Positions 27,974 through 37,799 of a stretch of 64,000 nt of DNA are shown piece after piece (the stretch's first letter is position 1; each line of letters starts with the position of its first letter). The stretch is from assembly GCF_014836635.1 (NCBI RefSeq), contig NZ_JACSQL010000002.1:785580-849579 (forward strand), in the 5' to 3' direction. The notes beneath the pieces were generated by a model, which worked only from the letters and a program-made list of their open reading frames with translations, was not told the origin of the DNA and did not search any database. This DNA comes from Paenibacillus gallinarum (lineage in GTDB: Bacteria; Bacillota; Bacilli; Paenibacillales; Paenibacillaceae). Position numbers and translations under genes: made by a program.

Positions 27974-28084
27974 GCTGAAACGAAAGTGGTTCACGCGTTC
28001 ACGTGGGAAAATTGTGATAATATGAAGAAGTAATCATTATGTTTTAAAGGAACAAGGTTATAAAGGAAAGGGGTTTGTCTTAAA

Positions 28085-28879
28085 GTGAAAGACTATCAGG
28101 AACTACTTCAAGATATTATGGAGAATGGTGTTAAAAAAGAAGATCGTACCGGTACAGGAACGATTTCTGTATTTGGCCGTCAAATGAGATTTGACCTATC
28201 AAAAGGATTTCCGCTCGTGACAACGAAGCGTATTCATTTAAAATCAGTCGTTCATGAACTGTTATGGTTCTTAAGCGGTGAGACGAATATAAGATATCTT
28301 AAAGAGAATGGTGTGCGTATTTGGGATGAATGGGCAGATGAGAACGGTGATTTGGGACCGGTCTATGGTTCTCAGTGGAGAACGTGGAAAACACCTGAGG
28401 GCACATTTATCGATCAAATCTCGAATGTTATTGATTCCATTAAAAATAACCCGGATTCACGGCGTCATATTGTAAGCGCGTGGAATGTGGCAGAAATCGA
28501 TAACATGAAATTGCCTCCATGTCATTTTGTATTTCAGTTTTATGTAGCAGGAGGAAAGTTGTCCTGTATGCTAACGATGCGTTCCGTAGATACATTCCTA
28601 GGGTTGCCTTTTAATATTGCAAGCTATGCTTTATTAACTCATATGGTAGCTCAGCAGTGTGGTTTAGAGCCGGGTGACTTTGTTTGGTCCGGTGGAGATG
28701 TGCACATTTATATGAACCACTTGGAGCAGGTAGAGACACTTTTATCCCGCGAACCATATGATCTTCCTAAACTCGTAATCCACCGGAAGCCGGAGTCTAT
28801 TTTTGATTATAAATATGAAGATTTCGAATTTGTAGATTATAAGTATCATCCGACGATTAAAGCACCGGTTTCTGTATAA
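28085..28879 (+). CDS. thyA: Thymidylate synthase
   Basis: A 264-residue enzyme that methylates dUMP to dTMP using methylene-tetrahydrofolate. The catalytic Cys lies in [10 protein letters not shown], the early DRTGTGT loop is present, and the folate/dUMP region [14 protein letters not shown] follows. Length and motifs match the E. coli ThyA type rather than ThyX. It starts at GTG 28085. Together with folA it forms the classic thyA-folA pair that recycles dihydrofolate. Confidence 0.95.
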   Translation: MKDYQELLQDIMENGVKKEDRTGTGTISVFGRQMRFDLSKGFPLVTTKRIHLKSVVHELLWFLSGETNIRYLKENGVRIWDEWADENGDLGPVYGSQWRTWKTPEGTFIDQISNVIDSIKNNPDSRRHIVSAWNVAEIDNMKLPPCHFVFQFYVAGGKLSCMLTMRSVDTFLGLPFNIASYALLTHMVAQQCGLEPGDFVWSGGDVHIYMNHLEQVETLLSREPYDLPKLVIHRKPESIFDYKYEDFEFVDYKYHPTIKAPVSV

Positions 28880-28904
28880 TTCTATTATTTATGGAGGTGA
28901 GCTA

Positions 28905-29390
28905 ATGAGCATAAGCATGATCTGGGCCATGAGCAAAAACGGAGTAATCGGAAAAAATAACGGCATGCCTTGGCGACTTCCTAAGGATATGGCTTTTTTT
29001 AAGGAACAAACAACAGGACATACCGTCATCATGGGACGAAAAACATGGGAATCCTTTAACGGTAAACCGCTTCCTAACCGCAAGAATGTGATCCTCACTC
29101 GTAAAGAACAAACCTTTGATGGGGCTGATGTGATCCATTCCGTTGAGGAAGGGATAGAGATGGCGAAAGAACAGCCACTATTTATCATCGGAGGAGCAAC
29201 CGTATATACCGCTTTTATGCCTTATGCTGATCGATTGATCGTTACCAAAATTAATGAGACTTTCGACGGAGACACTTTTATGGATGATGTGGATTTGGAA
29301 CAATGGAAGCTGGTTGAAGAGATCCCTGGGGAAAAAGATGAGAAAAATCCATATGAATATACCTTTCAATTTTATGATAGACGTTCTTAA
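28905..29390 (+). CDS. folA: Dihydrofolate reductase
   Basis: A 161-residue enzyme that reduces the dihydrofolate made by ThyA. Recognisable parts are IWAMSKNGVIGKNNGMPW at the N-terminus, LPKDMAFFK with the substrate-binding region, VIMGRKTWESF and FIIGGATVY. TGGAGGTGA precedes ATG 28905 by about 5 bases, only 25 bases after thyA. It looks like a chromosomal enzyme, not a trimethoprim-resistance cassette. Confidence 0.95.
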   Translation: MSISMIWAMSKNGVIGKNNGMPWRLPKDMAFFKEQTTGHTVIMGRKTWESFNGKPLPNRKNVILTRKEQTFDGADVIHSVEEGIEMAKEQPLFIIGGATVYTAFMPYADRLIVTKINETFDGDTFMDDVDLEQWKLVEEIPGEKDEKNPYEYTFQFYDRRS

Positions 29391-29777
29391 TCTTGGCCTT
29401 TTAAGGTTCTTAGCCTTGTAGAGGTACAAAACACCCATTTTATTTTGTGTTTACCATTATAAAAACTATCTATCATGTTATGTGAACGAAATGCAGAATA
29501 ATACAAATTATTATTCTCAAAATCCATTTAATATCTGTGATTCTGAATGCTAATATAGTTGAAATGTCAGCACTTGCAGGAATACTCAAGCCATTTATGA
29601 TGGGTCTCTAGTGTGAATGCACTCGAATGTTGTATTACTTAAAGTACAAATTTTTATTTTTGTGATACAATAATCGAAAAATTATACATGAACTGTCAAC
29701 TATAGTGCTATTGTTCGGATTTCAGCATGAATAGCTCGATAATGTTGGGCAGATGAAAATGGATGGGGGAACGTAAC
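29391..29777. other. AT-rich intergenic region before gltD
   Basis: This stretch of 387 bases holds no convincing gene. I see a perfect inverted repeat GAATAATA/TATTATTC at 29496-29516 with a 5-base loop, and a possible -10 box TACAAT at 29666-29671 with only a weak -35. The leader before gltD may be long, but I recognise no riboswitch. Confidence 0.4.
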
Positions 29778-31265
29778 ATGTCTACACCAACTGGATTTAT
29801 GGAGTACAAAAGACAACTTCCGGCGGATAGACGGCCAGAGGATCGTATTAAAGATTGGGAAGAGTTTCATAAACATATGTCAGAGGAAGAGCTTAGAACT
29901 CAAGGTGCCCGCTGTATGGATTGTGGAACTCCCTATTGTCATGCCGGGATCGATATGATCGGCGGAACATCCGGTTGTCCGGTTCATAACTTAATTCCGG
30001 AGTGGAACAATTTGGTGTATCGTGGACTTTGGAGAGAAGCACTTGACAGGTTGCATAAAACGAACAATTTCCCTGAATTTACAGGCCGCGTTTGCCCAGC
30101 TCCTTGCGAAGGTTCATGTACAGTTGGCCTCATCAGCCAGCCGGTTACGATCAAGACGATTGAAGAAGCAATTATTGAAAAAGGTTTTGAGGAAGGATGG
30201 GTAGTTCCGAATCCTCCTGAAAAGCGTACAGATAAACGAATCGCTATAGTAGGCTCTGGGCCGGCTGGACTCGCAGCTGCCGCACAACTCAACAAAGCAG
30301 GTCATAATGTCACTGTCTATGAGCGTGCTGACCGTATCGGCGGTCTGCTAACGTACGGTATTCCTAGCATGAAACTGGACAAAGGAGTAGTCCAGCGCCG
30401 AGTAGATCTGCTTGCAGCAGAAGGAATTACCTTTGTAACGAATACAGAGATCGGTAAAGATATTTCATCGGAAGAACTGGTTAATCAGTATGATGCAGTT
30501 GTCCTTTGCGGCGGAGCAACAAAACCTCGTGAATTTAACATTGAAGGCAGTCAGCTGAACGGAGTTCACTATGCTATGGATTTTCTGAATGGAACGATCA
30601 AAAGCTTGCTGGATACAGGACTTGAAGATGGAAATTACATTTCGGCAGAAGGCAAAAAAGTGATCGTCATTGGCGGAGGAGATACCGGTTCTGACTGTGT
30701 TGCAACTTCGCTGCGTCATGGGGCAAAAAGTGTAACTCAATTTGGTACGCATGAAAAAGCACCATTGGAACGCGATCCCCTCATGAACCCTTGGCCGCAA
30801 TTCCCGAATGTATATACACTCGATTATGCTCAGGAAGAAGCAAAAGCACTTTTTGGAAATGACCCTCGTGAATTCTCGATCATGACCACAAAATTTGTAG
30901 GTGACGAGGATGGAAATCTAAAGGAACTTCATACAATTCAAATTCAGCGGATTGTCGATGAGACCGGTCGCAAAATCTATAGACCGATCGAAGGAACCGA
31001 AAAAGTATTTGAAGCAGATATCGCACTCATCGCGATCGGTTTTGATGGACCAGAGCAAACGATTCCTCAGCAACTGGGTCTTGAAACAGATCGCCGTTCA
31101 AATGTGAAAGCGCGTTATGGCAAATACAACACAAATGTAGATAAAGTATTTGCAGCTGGCGATATGAGACGTGGTCAAAGCCTCGTTGTATGGGCAATTA
31201 ATGAAGGACGCGAAGCGGCTCGGGAAGTGGATAAATATTTGATGGGATCCACCGTTCTTGTATAA
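29778..31265 (+). CDS. gltD: Glutamate synthase (NADPH), small subunit
   Basis: A 495-residue flavoprotein that passes electrons from NADPH to the large glutamate synthase subunit. The N-terminal iron-sulfur region shows RCMDCGTPYCH, CPVHN and CPAPCEGSC; FAD binding is GSGPAGLAAAAQL and NADPH binding GGGDTGSDCVA. I chose ATG 29778 because GGGGGAA lies just before it; ATG 29763 is upstream of that site. No large subunit (gltA/gltB) is adjacent, and a terminator follows directly, so the partner must be elsewhere or this is a stand-alone oxidoreductase of the same fold. Confidence 0.88.
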   Translation: MSTPTGFMEYKRQLPADRRPEDRIKDWEEFHKHMSEEELRTQGARCMDCGTPYCHAGIDMIGGTSGCPVHNLIPEWNNLVYRGLWREALDRLHKTNNFPEFTGRVCPAPCEGSCTVGLISQPVTIKTIEEAIIEKGFEEGWVVPNPPEKRTDKRIAIVGSGPAGLAAAAQLNKAGHNVTVYERADRIGGLLTYGIPSMKLDKGVVQRRVDLLAAEGITFVTNTEIGKDISSEELVNQYDAVVLCGGATKPREFNIEGSQLNGVHYAMDFLNGTIKSLLDTGLEDGNYISAEGKKVIVIGGGDTGSDCVATSLRHGAKSVTQFGTHEKAPLERDPLMNPWPQFPNVYTLDYAQEEAKALFGNDPREFSIMTTKFVGDEDGNLKELHTIQIQRIVDETGRKIYRPIEGTEKVFEADIALIAIGFDGPEQTIPQQLGLETDRRSNVKARYGKYNTNVDKVFAAGDMRRGQSLVVWAINEGREAAREVDKYLMGSTVLV

Positions 31266-31309
31266 GAAAAAAATTGTGATTGCACTTATATAGTTAAAAA
31301 TAAAATATA

Positions 31310-31353
31310 GAGAGTCTCTTAGAGAAGTTCACTTTTCTAAGAGACTCTTTTTT
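31310..31353 (+). terminator. Terminator after gltD
   Basis: AGAGTCTCTTAGAGAA pairs with TTCTAAGAGACTCT around a short loop and is followed by TTTTTT. Confidence 0.9.
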
Positions 31354-31404
31354 ATTACTATCGATTTAAAAGAATGGCTGAATCCAGCTACTGCGTGGTA
31401 GAAC

Positions 31405-31433
31405 TTACGAAACCACAATTTTTCTGTTATAAT
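31405..31433 (+). promoter_or_regulatory. topB: Sigma-A promoter of topB
   Basis: TTACGA at 31405-31410 and a perfect TATAAT at 31428-31433 with a 17-base spacer. The transcript would begin near 31440, ahead of a leader hairpin. Confidence 0.6.
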
Positions 31434-31450
31434 GAGGTCTACTTAGAAGC

Positions 31451-31485
31451 AAGGAGCTTCCGTCATTACTTGAGGGGAGCTCCTT
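31451..31485 (+). promoter_or_regulatory. topB: Leader hairpin before topB
   Basis: AAGGAGCTTCC pairs with GGGGAGCTCCTT (one mismatch), and outer GAAGC/GCTTC bases can extend the stem. Only four T residues follow, so this is a weak terminator at best. It could be an attenuator or an mRNA-stabilising structure. Confidence 0.4.
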
Positions 31486-31520
31486 TTCGCTTCGCTAGGG
31501 CTACAGGGAGGAACGGACGC

Positions 31521-33821
31521 ATGAAAACGCTGATTATCGCGGAAAAACCTGATATGGGACGCACTATAGCGGCGGTCGTTGAACCGCGTGCCAAAAACAA
31601 TCGTACGTATCTTGAAGGCGAAAAATATATTATAACTTGGGCTATTGGTCATCTACTGGGGCTTGCACAGCCAGAAGCTTATGATAATAAATATAAACGG
31701 TGGAGTATTGATGATTTACCGATCATTCCAGACCGATTCAAGATTACACCTAATCCAAGAACAAAAGACCAACTGAAAACCATTGGAGAGCTTTCGCGCA
31801 AAGCAGATCTGATTATTAATGCTTGTGATGCGGGGAGAGAAGGACAGTACATTTTTGATCTGATCCAGCAACAATTGAAGCTGAGTCAACCTGTCAAACG
31901 ATTATGGATTTCGGATTTGACTCCTGAGAGTATTAAAAAAGGGTTCGAACAGTTACATGATGCTTCGGAATTTGAACATTTAACAGAAGCTGCACGAGCA
32001 CGCAGTGAAGCGGACTGGCTGATTGGCATGAATGCATCCAGAGCATTTACGACAAGACATAATACACTTCTTTCCGTAGGAAGAGTACAAACCCCTGTAC
32101 TTGCTCTAATCTATGACCGGGAAAAAGAGATAGAAGCTTTCGATTCTCTGACTTATTTCGAGGTGTCCGCTTTATTTGAGCAGGAATCTACAGATTATCA
32201 GGGTATATGGCAAGGTGAGCGATTAACTTCTGCTGAGAAAGCGCAAGAGATTGCGGATAAAGTAAAGGGCAAAACAGGGAAAATCGCAAAATATGATGTG
32301 AAAAATTCGAAAGAGTATCCTTATAAATTGTATGATCTGACTCTATTACAAAGAGAAGCGAATGCGAAATTTGGATATCCAGCGAAGAAAACACTCGATA
32401 TAGCACAAGCCTTATATGAAAAACATAAAGTCATTTCTTATCCAAGAACCAATTCAAACTATGTTACGGAACAGAATATAGATGGTATGCAAAAAACACT
32501 GCAGTTGTTAAAACATACACCTTATGCCGATTTAGCAGAGAAAGCAAATCCTTCCCTTGTACACAAGGGAAATAAAAGTGTATGCAATCCGCAGAGAGTG
32601 GAAGATCACCATGCGATTTTGCCAACGCTGAAGAAGCCAGGAACACTTAGCAAAGATGAAGGACAGATCTATGATTTGGTTGTGCGCCGGTTCTTATCAC
32701 ACTTTTATCCGCCTGCAGAATATAAACTGCATACCGTATATACCGAAGTGGAAGGTCATACATTTAAGACGAACGTCAAAGAACTGCTTTCTTTAGGTTG
32801 GAAAGTGGTGCAGCCTCCAGAAGACAATCAGGCGAAAAAACGCAAGATAAAAAAGGGTGGGGAAGAGGAAGAACCCGAAGAACTAATTTCGGTTCCTTTT
32901 CAGGTTAACCCCGATCTGCCTGTTCAGTGCACAAAGAGTGAGATGAAGGAGAAACAGACGAATCCGCCTAAAAGTTATACAGAAGGTACCTTGCTAAGGG
33001 CAATGGAAAGTGCGGGTAAGCAGATAGAGAATGAGGAGCTTCGAGATGCCATGAAAGATGCGGGCCTCGGAACACCAGCAACGCGAGCGGCTACGATTGA
33101 ACGGCTTAAGCAAGTCGGTTATATTACGATGCAAGGCAAGAAGATGCTGGTTACTCAAAAAGGGAAAATGGCCATCGAACTCATTCGAAGTGCAGGTGTC
33201 GATTTGTTAGCTTCTCCGGAAATGACCGGACAATGGGAACGCAGACTGAGTCAGATCTCTAAAGGAGAAGCTGCACAAGATAAATTTATGGAGAACGTGA
33301 AGCGATTTACGATATCAATTATTGAAAAAGTTCGGGTTCAGAAACCAGCTCCAAAAGATGCGTTTGGTGATGAGGATACATCTAGTAAAGGGAAGAAGGC
33401 AGCGGGAACTCGGACGAAGAATCGGGCGAGCACACCAGCTGGGCAGCCTCGCTCTCAACATAGTACAAGCCCCGGTACTCGTACTGCGAATGGATCAGTA
33501 GCAACAACCAGTACAAACCGTACAGGAACTGCTACAAACGTGCGTACCGCACTGGGCTCTTGTCCTCGCTTAGGATGCGGAGGGCAGATTATTGAAGGAC
33601 GTAAAGGATATGGATGCAGCCATTTCAAGCAAGGATGCGGTTTTGTCATATGGAAAGAATACGCTGGAAAACAAATCTCCCAAAAAATGCTAGAATCTTT
33701 ACTGAATAAGGGGAAAACGCAGGTTTTATCTTTTAAAGATAGCAGGGGAACTGTAACCAAGGCGAAAATTACACTGAATGATCCGGTGACCGGCAAGTTA
33801 TCACTTGAACCGCAAGAGTAA
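31521..33821 (+). CDS. topB: DNA topoisomerase III
   Basis: A 766-residue type IA topoisomerase. The N-terminal Toprim domain shows LIIAEKPDMG and NACDAGREGQ (acidic metal site), and the active tyrosine lies in ISYPRTNSNYV. Near the C-terminus is a low-complexity Ser/Thr/Arg-rich linker of about 60 residues and then a zinc-ribbon-like segment (CPRLGCGG and CSHFKQGCGF). I set the start at ATG 31521 behind AGGGAGGA; the frame is open upstream, but those codons cover the promoter and leader hairpin. It is somewhat longer than B. subtilis TopB because of the linker. It acts in decatenation and recombination intermediates. Confidence 0.92.
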   Translation: MKTLIIAEKPDMGRTIAAVVEPRAKNNRTYLEGEKYIITWAIGHLLGLAQPEAYDNKYKRWSIDDLPIIPDRFKITPNPRTKDQLKTIGELSRKADLIINACDAGREGQYIFDLIQQQLKLSQPVKRLWISDLTPESIKKGFEQLHDASEFEHLTEAARARSEADWLIGMNASRAFTTRHNTLLSVGRVQTPVLALIYDREKEIEAFDSLTYFEVSALFEQESTDYQGIWQGERLTSAEKAQEIADKVKGKTGKIAKYDVKNSKEYPYKLYDLTLLQREANAKFGYPAKKTLDIAQALYEKHKVISYPRTNSNYVTEQNIDGMQKTLQLLKHTPYADLAEKANPSLVHKGNKSVCNPQRVEDHHAILPTLKKPGTLSKDEGQIYDLVVRRFLSHFYPPAEYKLHTVYTEVEGHTFKTNVKELLSLGWKVVQPPEDNQAKKRKIKKGGEEEEPEELISVPFQVNPDLPVQCTKSEMKEKQTNPPKSYTEGTLLRAMESAGKQIENEELRDAMKDAGLGTPATRAATIERLKQVGYITMQGKKMLVTQKGKMAIELIRSAGVDLLASPEMTGQWERRLSQISKGEAAQDKFMENVKRFTISIIEKVRVQKPAPKDAFGDEDTSSKGKKAAGTRTKNRASTPAGQPRSQHSTSPGTRTANGSVATTSTNRTGTATNVRTALGSCPRLGCGGQIIEGRKGYGCSHFKQGCGFVIWKEYAGKQISQKMLESLLNKGKTQVLSFKDSRGTVTKAKITLNDPVTGKLSLEPQE

Positions 33822-33832
33822 GTATACAATGA

Positions 33833-33881
33833 TAAAAAGAAGGACTGACCTTGGTGGGATTCCATGGCAGCCCTTCTTTTT
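33833..33881. terminator. Bidirectional terminator between topB and the HAD gene
   Basis: AAAAAGAAGG and CCTTCTTTTT form the base of a long imperfect stem with a partly paired inner part. T runs flank it on both strands, fitting the convergent genes. Confidence 0.8.
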
Positions 33882-33883
33882 CA

Positions 33884-34639
33884 TTATAAATGAGTTTGTT
33901 GCTTAATATACTCCGATATAATCTTCGGTACATGAGTAAGGTCTTTAATCGTATAAAGGGAATAGTTCTCTGGCTTATTTAATTCGATCAGATTATACTT
34001 CCACTCCATATCTTGCTCGATGTATATAGCATGAACACCTGCCGTGAGAGCAGGTTCAATATCTGTGCGAAGGGAGTTCCCGATCATCCACGTATTTTTA
34101 CGATCCATTTGCCCTTCACTTACAATTTTTTCGAAAGCTTCGATGTTTTTGTGGCGAGTAATATAAATTCGATCTTCAAAATATTCCCCGAGCTTCATCT
34201 GATCAATTTTTCGTTGTTGAATCATTTGCTCGCCGCCAGTATAAAGGTGAAGCGTATGGCCTTGATCAACGAGACACTCTAAAGTTTCAACCATACCTGG
34301 ATAAGCTTCAATCTCCTGATCATACACACTCATTCCCAGCTTTTGGAGTTGTGCTTGTTCATTCGTGTTTATTGGACGATTTACTTTTTTAGAAAAATAG
34401 ACGTAGGTGTCAATTAATGACTGAGGGAAATGCTGACTTGCAAAACCAAATATTGCAACCCCGGACACATCAATCTCCATCTGCTTATTCCGAATATCCT
34501 CTACCGTAATTTGGTAATCACAGAACCATTCTTGCATTAGTTCGAGGAATGCTCCGAGTGTAAGGTTAAAATACTTGTTACAATGAATGAGCGTGTCATC
34601 AAGGTCAAATATGATTTGTTGTTTTACATTAGATTTCAT
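33884..34639 (-). CDS. HAD-superfamily hydrolase
   Basis: A 251-residue phosphatase-like protein. Motif I is IFDLDDTLIH at the N-terminus, motif II LYTGGE at mid-protein, and motif IV MIGNSLRTDIEPA near residue 200; a helical cap lies between motifs I and II. It may be a phosphoglycolate- or nucleotide-phosphatase, but the substrate is not readable. It lies 36 bases after the ArsR-type regulator on the same strand and may share its transcript. Confidence 0.85.
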   Translation of the reverse strand: MKSNVKQQIIFDLDDTLIHCNKYFNLTLGAFLELMQEWFCDYQITVEDIRNKQMEIDVSGVAIFGFASQHFPQSLIDTYVYFSKKVNRPINTNEQAQLQKLGMSVYDQEIEAYPGMVETLECLVDQGHTLHLYTGGEQMIQQRKIDQMKLGEYFEDRIYITRHKNIEAFEKIVSEGQMDRKNTWMIGNSLRTDIEPALTAGVHAIYIEQDMEWKYNLIELNKPENYSLYTIKDLTHVPKIISEYIKQQTHL

Positions 34640-34675
34640 AGAATCTCACTCCTTATTTCTCTAGTGATGTCGATG

Positions 34676-35593
34676 TCATAACCTGATATAAGATTCCAAA
34701 TACATGTTCAGTTCCGATAATCCATCAGGACGCAAACAGTACTTCTCACTTTGTTCTTGACCCAGATGTGTTTGCAGGAGACCGGACACTCGAAGTGACA
34801 TTAGATGAGGTCTGAGTGTGTCTTCTGTTTGTCCAAGTTCCTCTGAAATTTGTCTTAAGGATTTGGGCTTATTGGAGATATATCGTAAGAGCTGGAGCCG
34901 TTCGGGACTTGAAATCGCTTCGGTCAGACGAAGTAAACTGATAGGGGGCTCGTCCTCCCGTTGTTCAGGCACATCTACAGGGTATTGAATTAATAACATA
35001 CCTTTATAAAAACAATACATATTAATAGGCCGATTATGAACAGTAGGGAAAAGTATGATTTTTTGAAGATCAGGCATCTCCTCGACCATTAACCCAGAAG
35101 TGGCATAATCAATCAATTGGTCCGGGCTCATTTTAGTAAGAAGGAGTTCTTTTTCTGAACTGTCTTCTTCAATTAATTTTCGATGTTCGGGATTCAGATG
35201 TTGAAAATAATGCTCATCCCATATTTTAAGTAAAGGTATGTAGTCATCACGAATGCGTAATGTTTCTGCAAGAGTTACATCCGGAAGGATAGGATGAACC
35301 TGTTTCCACAGCTGTTCAGCAGGCTTTAAGCCGAGTTCATTAAGAAAGGGTTCAACTTCACTCGTTGTCTCTCGTAGTGCAGTCCAGGCATACAAAACGT
35401 CATAATCGCTAAAGGGCCAGCTAGAAGCTTCTTTCAATGACTCACGAACTTCTTCCGTTAGTGTGCTATCTACGTTGTCAATCCATTCAGGCCCGATATC
35501 GAGGCTCTGAACCCATCTTCTAGTTACATAAACCATAAAGCTATTCAGCAGCTCGTATATGGGAGTAACGTCTATTTTCACCTGATAACCCAT
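34676..35593 (-). CDS. ArsR-type winged-helix transcriptional regulator
   Basis: A 305-residue protein with a C-terminal winged helix: AISSPERLQLLRYI, then the SLRQISEELGQTEDTLRPHL recognition region. The N-terminal 200 residues form a separate, probably ligand-sensing, domain. ATG 35593 follows AGGAGGTC by 11 bases; an upstream in-frame ATG at 35653 lacks a ribosome site. It is divergent from the MFS transporter with a 217-base gap, so it probably controls that exporter. No metal-binding cysteine pairs are visible, so it should not be called a metal sensor. Confidence 0.75.
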   Translation of the reverse strand: MGYQVKIDVTPIYELLNSFMVYVTRRWVQSLDIGPEWIDNVDSTLTEEVRESLKEASSWPFSDYDVLYAWTALRETTSEVEPFLNELGLKPAEQLWKQVHPILPDVTLAETLRIRDDYIPLLKIWDEHYFQHLNPEHRKLIEEDSSEKELLLTKMSPDQLIDYATSGLMVEEMPDLQKIILFPTVHNRPINMYCFYKGMLLIQYPVDVPEQREDEPPISLLRLTEAISSPERLQLLRYISNKPKSLRQISEELGQTEDTLRPHLMSLRVSGLLQTHLGQEQSEKYCLRPDGLSELNMYLESYIRL

Positions 35594-35810
35594 CTGTATG
35601 AACAGACCTCCTATCACAGGTATAAGCTTACTATACAAAAAGTAAGTATTCATTCCATTATCGCTTGTGTTTAGCTGTGTTGTCCACTATAATGTTGAAT
35701 ACTTTGTAACCCGTTTTTGAATGAATAAGCATATAATAGAAGATAGTTACAGGTCGTCAGAAATGGCGATTTTTTATTTTGTCATGCGAGCATAGGGGGG
35801 AAAGAATGTT

Positions 35811-36983
35811 TTGAGTAAGGCAGCTGGGGCAATACGACAGGAAGGTTCAAAGGCGCATTTTAGTATTCTCATTGCAATTATTATTGTAGCTGGACTAAGT
35901 CAAGGTTTGCTTTTACCTGTTCTCTCTATTTTTATAGAGCAGATGGGTGTCTCTTCAAGCATAAACGGATTGAATGCCGCAGTCATGTACATAGGTTCTT
36001 TTGCAATGACACTGGTAGCTGAGCGTATCTTAGGAGCGGTAGGTTTTAAGAAACTGATCGTTTCTGGTCTTATTATCGTTATGATTCCGCTCATGTTGTT
36101 TCCACTCATTCCTGATCTAAGACTCTGGTTCTTATTACGACTTTTGGTTGGGATCGGAGACAGCGCCCTCCATTATTCAACTCAGTTATGGGTACTGCTT
36201 GTCACTCCGGCAGCTTCCCGGGGCAGAAACATTTCTATATACGGAATGTCTTATGGAATTGGATTTAGTATAGGGCCCCTAGGAATTAAGCTCCTAGGAT
36301 ATGGACAGGTTGTACCGTTTGCTATTCTTTTTTTCTTAATGTTGATCGTTCTATTATTTGCTTTGAAATTACCGGATACCCGGCCTGAGAAAATAATGAA
36401 TGAAGGAAGCGGAGCGGGGAGATACCGCCGTAGTTTTATTTTAGCTTGGTATGCACTCATTCCAGCATTCTTATATGGGTATATGGAAGCGGGCATGAAC
36501 AGTAACTTCCCTATCTATGGTCTTCGTATCGGATTTAGCGAGAGTGATATCTCCACATTACTTCCTTTTGTAGGGATCGGGGGGCTGCTTCTTCAATTAC
36601 CACTGGGAGCTTTAAGTGACCGGTTTGGAAGAAAACGAATTCTTATGATCTCGGGAGTCTTAGGCGGATTTTTATTTATGCTTATTCCATCGGCGGGCAC
36701 GCAATTTTGGCCAACCTTATTACTATTAACGGTAGCTGGCGGGCTTGTTGGTTCGTTCTTTTCTCTGGGCCTTGCTTATGCAGCTGATATATTACCTAAA
36801 AATGTATTGCCGGCTGCAAACGTTGTGGCTTCGTTTCAGTTTAATATAGGGAGTATTCTCGGACCTAATCTCGGAGGAATTATGCTTGGACTTGGTGCTC
36901 CGGGTGGCATGTTCTGGCTGCTGGGTGCATGTTATCTCTTGTTTGGAATTGCCGGGTTTTTCTTTAAGCAGAACAATTCATAA
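35811..36983 (+). CDS. MFS transporter (drug/exporter-like)
   Basis: A 390-residue protein with 12 hydrophobic segments. The inter-helix loop GALSDRFGRKRILM in the C-terminal half is the classic MFS motif A, and the N-terminal equivalent is degenerate. It starts at TTG 35811 after AGGGGGG; the nearby ATG 35806 is followed immediately by a stop. Divergence from an ArsR-type regulator suggests inducible efflux. Substrate unknown. Confidence 0.85.
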   Translation: MSKAAGAIRQEGSKAHFSILIAIIIVAGLSQGLLLPVLSIFIEQMGVSSSINGLNAAVMYIGSFAMTLVAERILGAVGFKKLIVSGLIIVMIPLMLFPLIPDLRLWFLLRLLVGIGDSALHYSTQLWVLLVTPAASRGRNISIYGMSYGIGFSIGPLGIKLLGYGQVVPFAILFFLMLIVLLFALKLPDTRPEKIMNEGSGAGRYRRSFILAWYALIPAFLYGYMEAGMNSNFPIYGLRIGFSESDISTLLPFVGIGGLLLQLPLGALSDRFGRKRILMISGVLGGFLFMLIPSAGTQFWPTLLLLTVAGGLVGSFFSLGLAYAADILPKNVLPAANVVASFQFNIGSILGPNLGGIMLGLGAPGGMFWLLGACYLLFGIAGFFFKQNNS

Positions 36984-37073
36984 CGAGAGAACACTTGTTC
37001 GCATGGAAAATCTACTCTATTTCCAATAAACTAAAGATATACATTCTACGGATAAGAGGAGATATAAACGTAA

Positions 37074-37799
37074 ATGATCAGAGTAGAGCAATTGGCAAAG
37101 GCCGTTGGTTCAGATAAGATTCCCGTGTTGAAAGAAATTAGCTTTGATATGCAGCAAGGCGAGTTTATTGGCATTGTCGGTGGAAGCGGAAGCGGTAAAA
37201 GCACTTTGCTACGATTGTTGGCTCTTAAAGAAAGTTGGGACCGTGGAAAATTTACCGTGCATGGTACAGATATTTTCAAAGCTGGCTATGCTGGTAAAAA
37301 ACAAATTAAACGTGAGTGGGCTTATTTAGAGCAAAATCCAGAATTATTTACGAATAAAACGGTTCTCAAAAATGTACTCATCGGAAGATCAGGACAAACA
37401 CCTTGGTGGCGAATGCTGACAGGTATGGTTCGATCTGATGATTACATGGGTGCTATGGATGTGATAGAGAGTGTCGGGCTGCTGGACAAAGCCCATATGA
37501 AAGCTGGACAACTTAGCGGCGGTGAGCGTCAGCGTGTTGCTGTTGCCAGGGCTCTAACCCACGGAGCGAAAGTGATTCTAGCCGATGAACCTGTTATCGG
37601 ACTTGATCCGAAATCAGCAGATAGTGTACTTGAAAATTTCAAGCAGCTATGCGAGGAAGAGCATATGACTGTGATTGCAGTGCTGCCTATCGAACTTGCA
37701 GAACGTTATGCAACTCGAATATGGGGGCTTTCTGAAGGAAGGCTCGCGTTTGATATTCGCGGAAGACGACTTACATTACATGAGAAAAACAAGATTTAA
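37074..37799 (+). CDS. ABC ATPase of the phosphonate (PhnC)-like group, without permease
   Basis: A 241-residue nucleotide-binding domain: Walker A GGSGSGKST, signature LSGGERQRV, Walker B VILADEPVIGLD. The PWWRMLTG segment resembles PhnC-type proteins. The expected H-loop histidine is not obvious (VIAVLPIELAERY), which would weaken ATP hydrolysis. No permease or binding protein is nearby. It overlaps the lipoprotein gene by one base and heads a cluster with a two-component system, so a regulatory role is possible. Confidence 0.8.
   Translation: MIRVEQLAKAVGSDKIPVLKEISFDMQQGEFIGIVGGSGSGKSTLLRLLALKESWDRGKFTVHGTDIFKAGYAGKKQIKREWAYLEQNPELFTNKTVLKNVLIGRSGQTPWWRMLTGMVRSDDYMGAMDVIESVGLLDKAHMKAGQLSGGERQRVAVARALTHGAKVILADEPVIGLDPKSADSVLENFKQLCEEEHMTVIAVLPIELAERYATRIWGLSEGRLAFDIRGRRLTLHEKNKI

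Noticed and set aside
31374..31520. N-terminal extension of topB
   Set aside because: It runs over the TATAAT promoter and leader hairpin; ATG 31521 starts exactly at the conserved Toprim strand.
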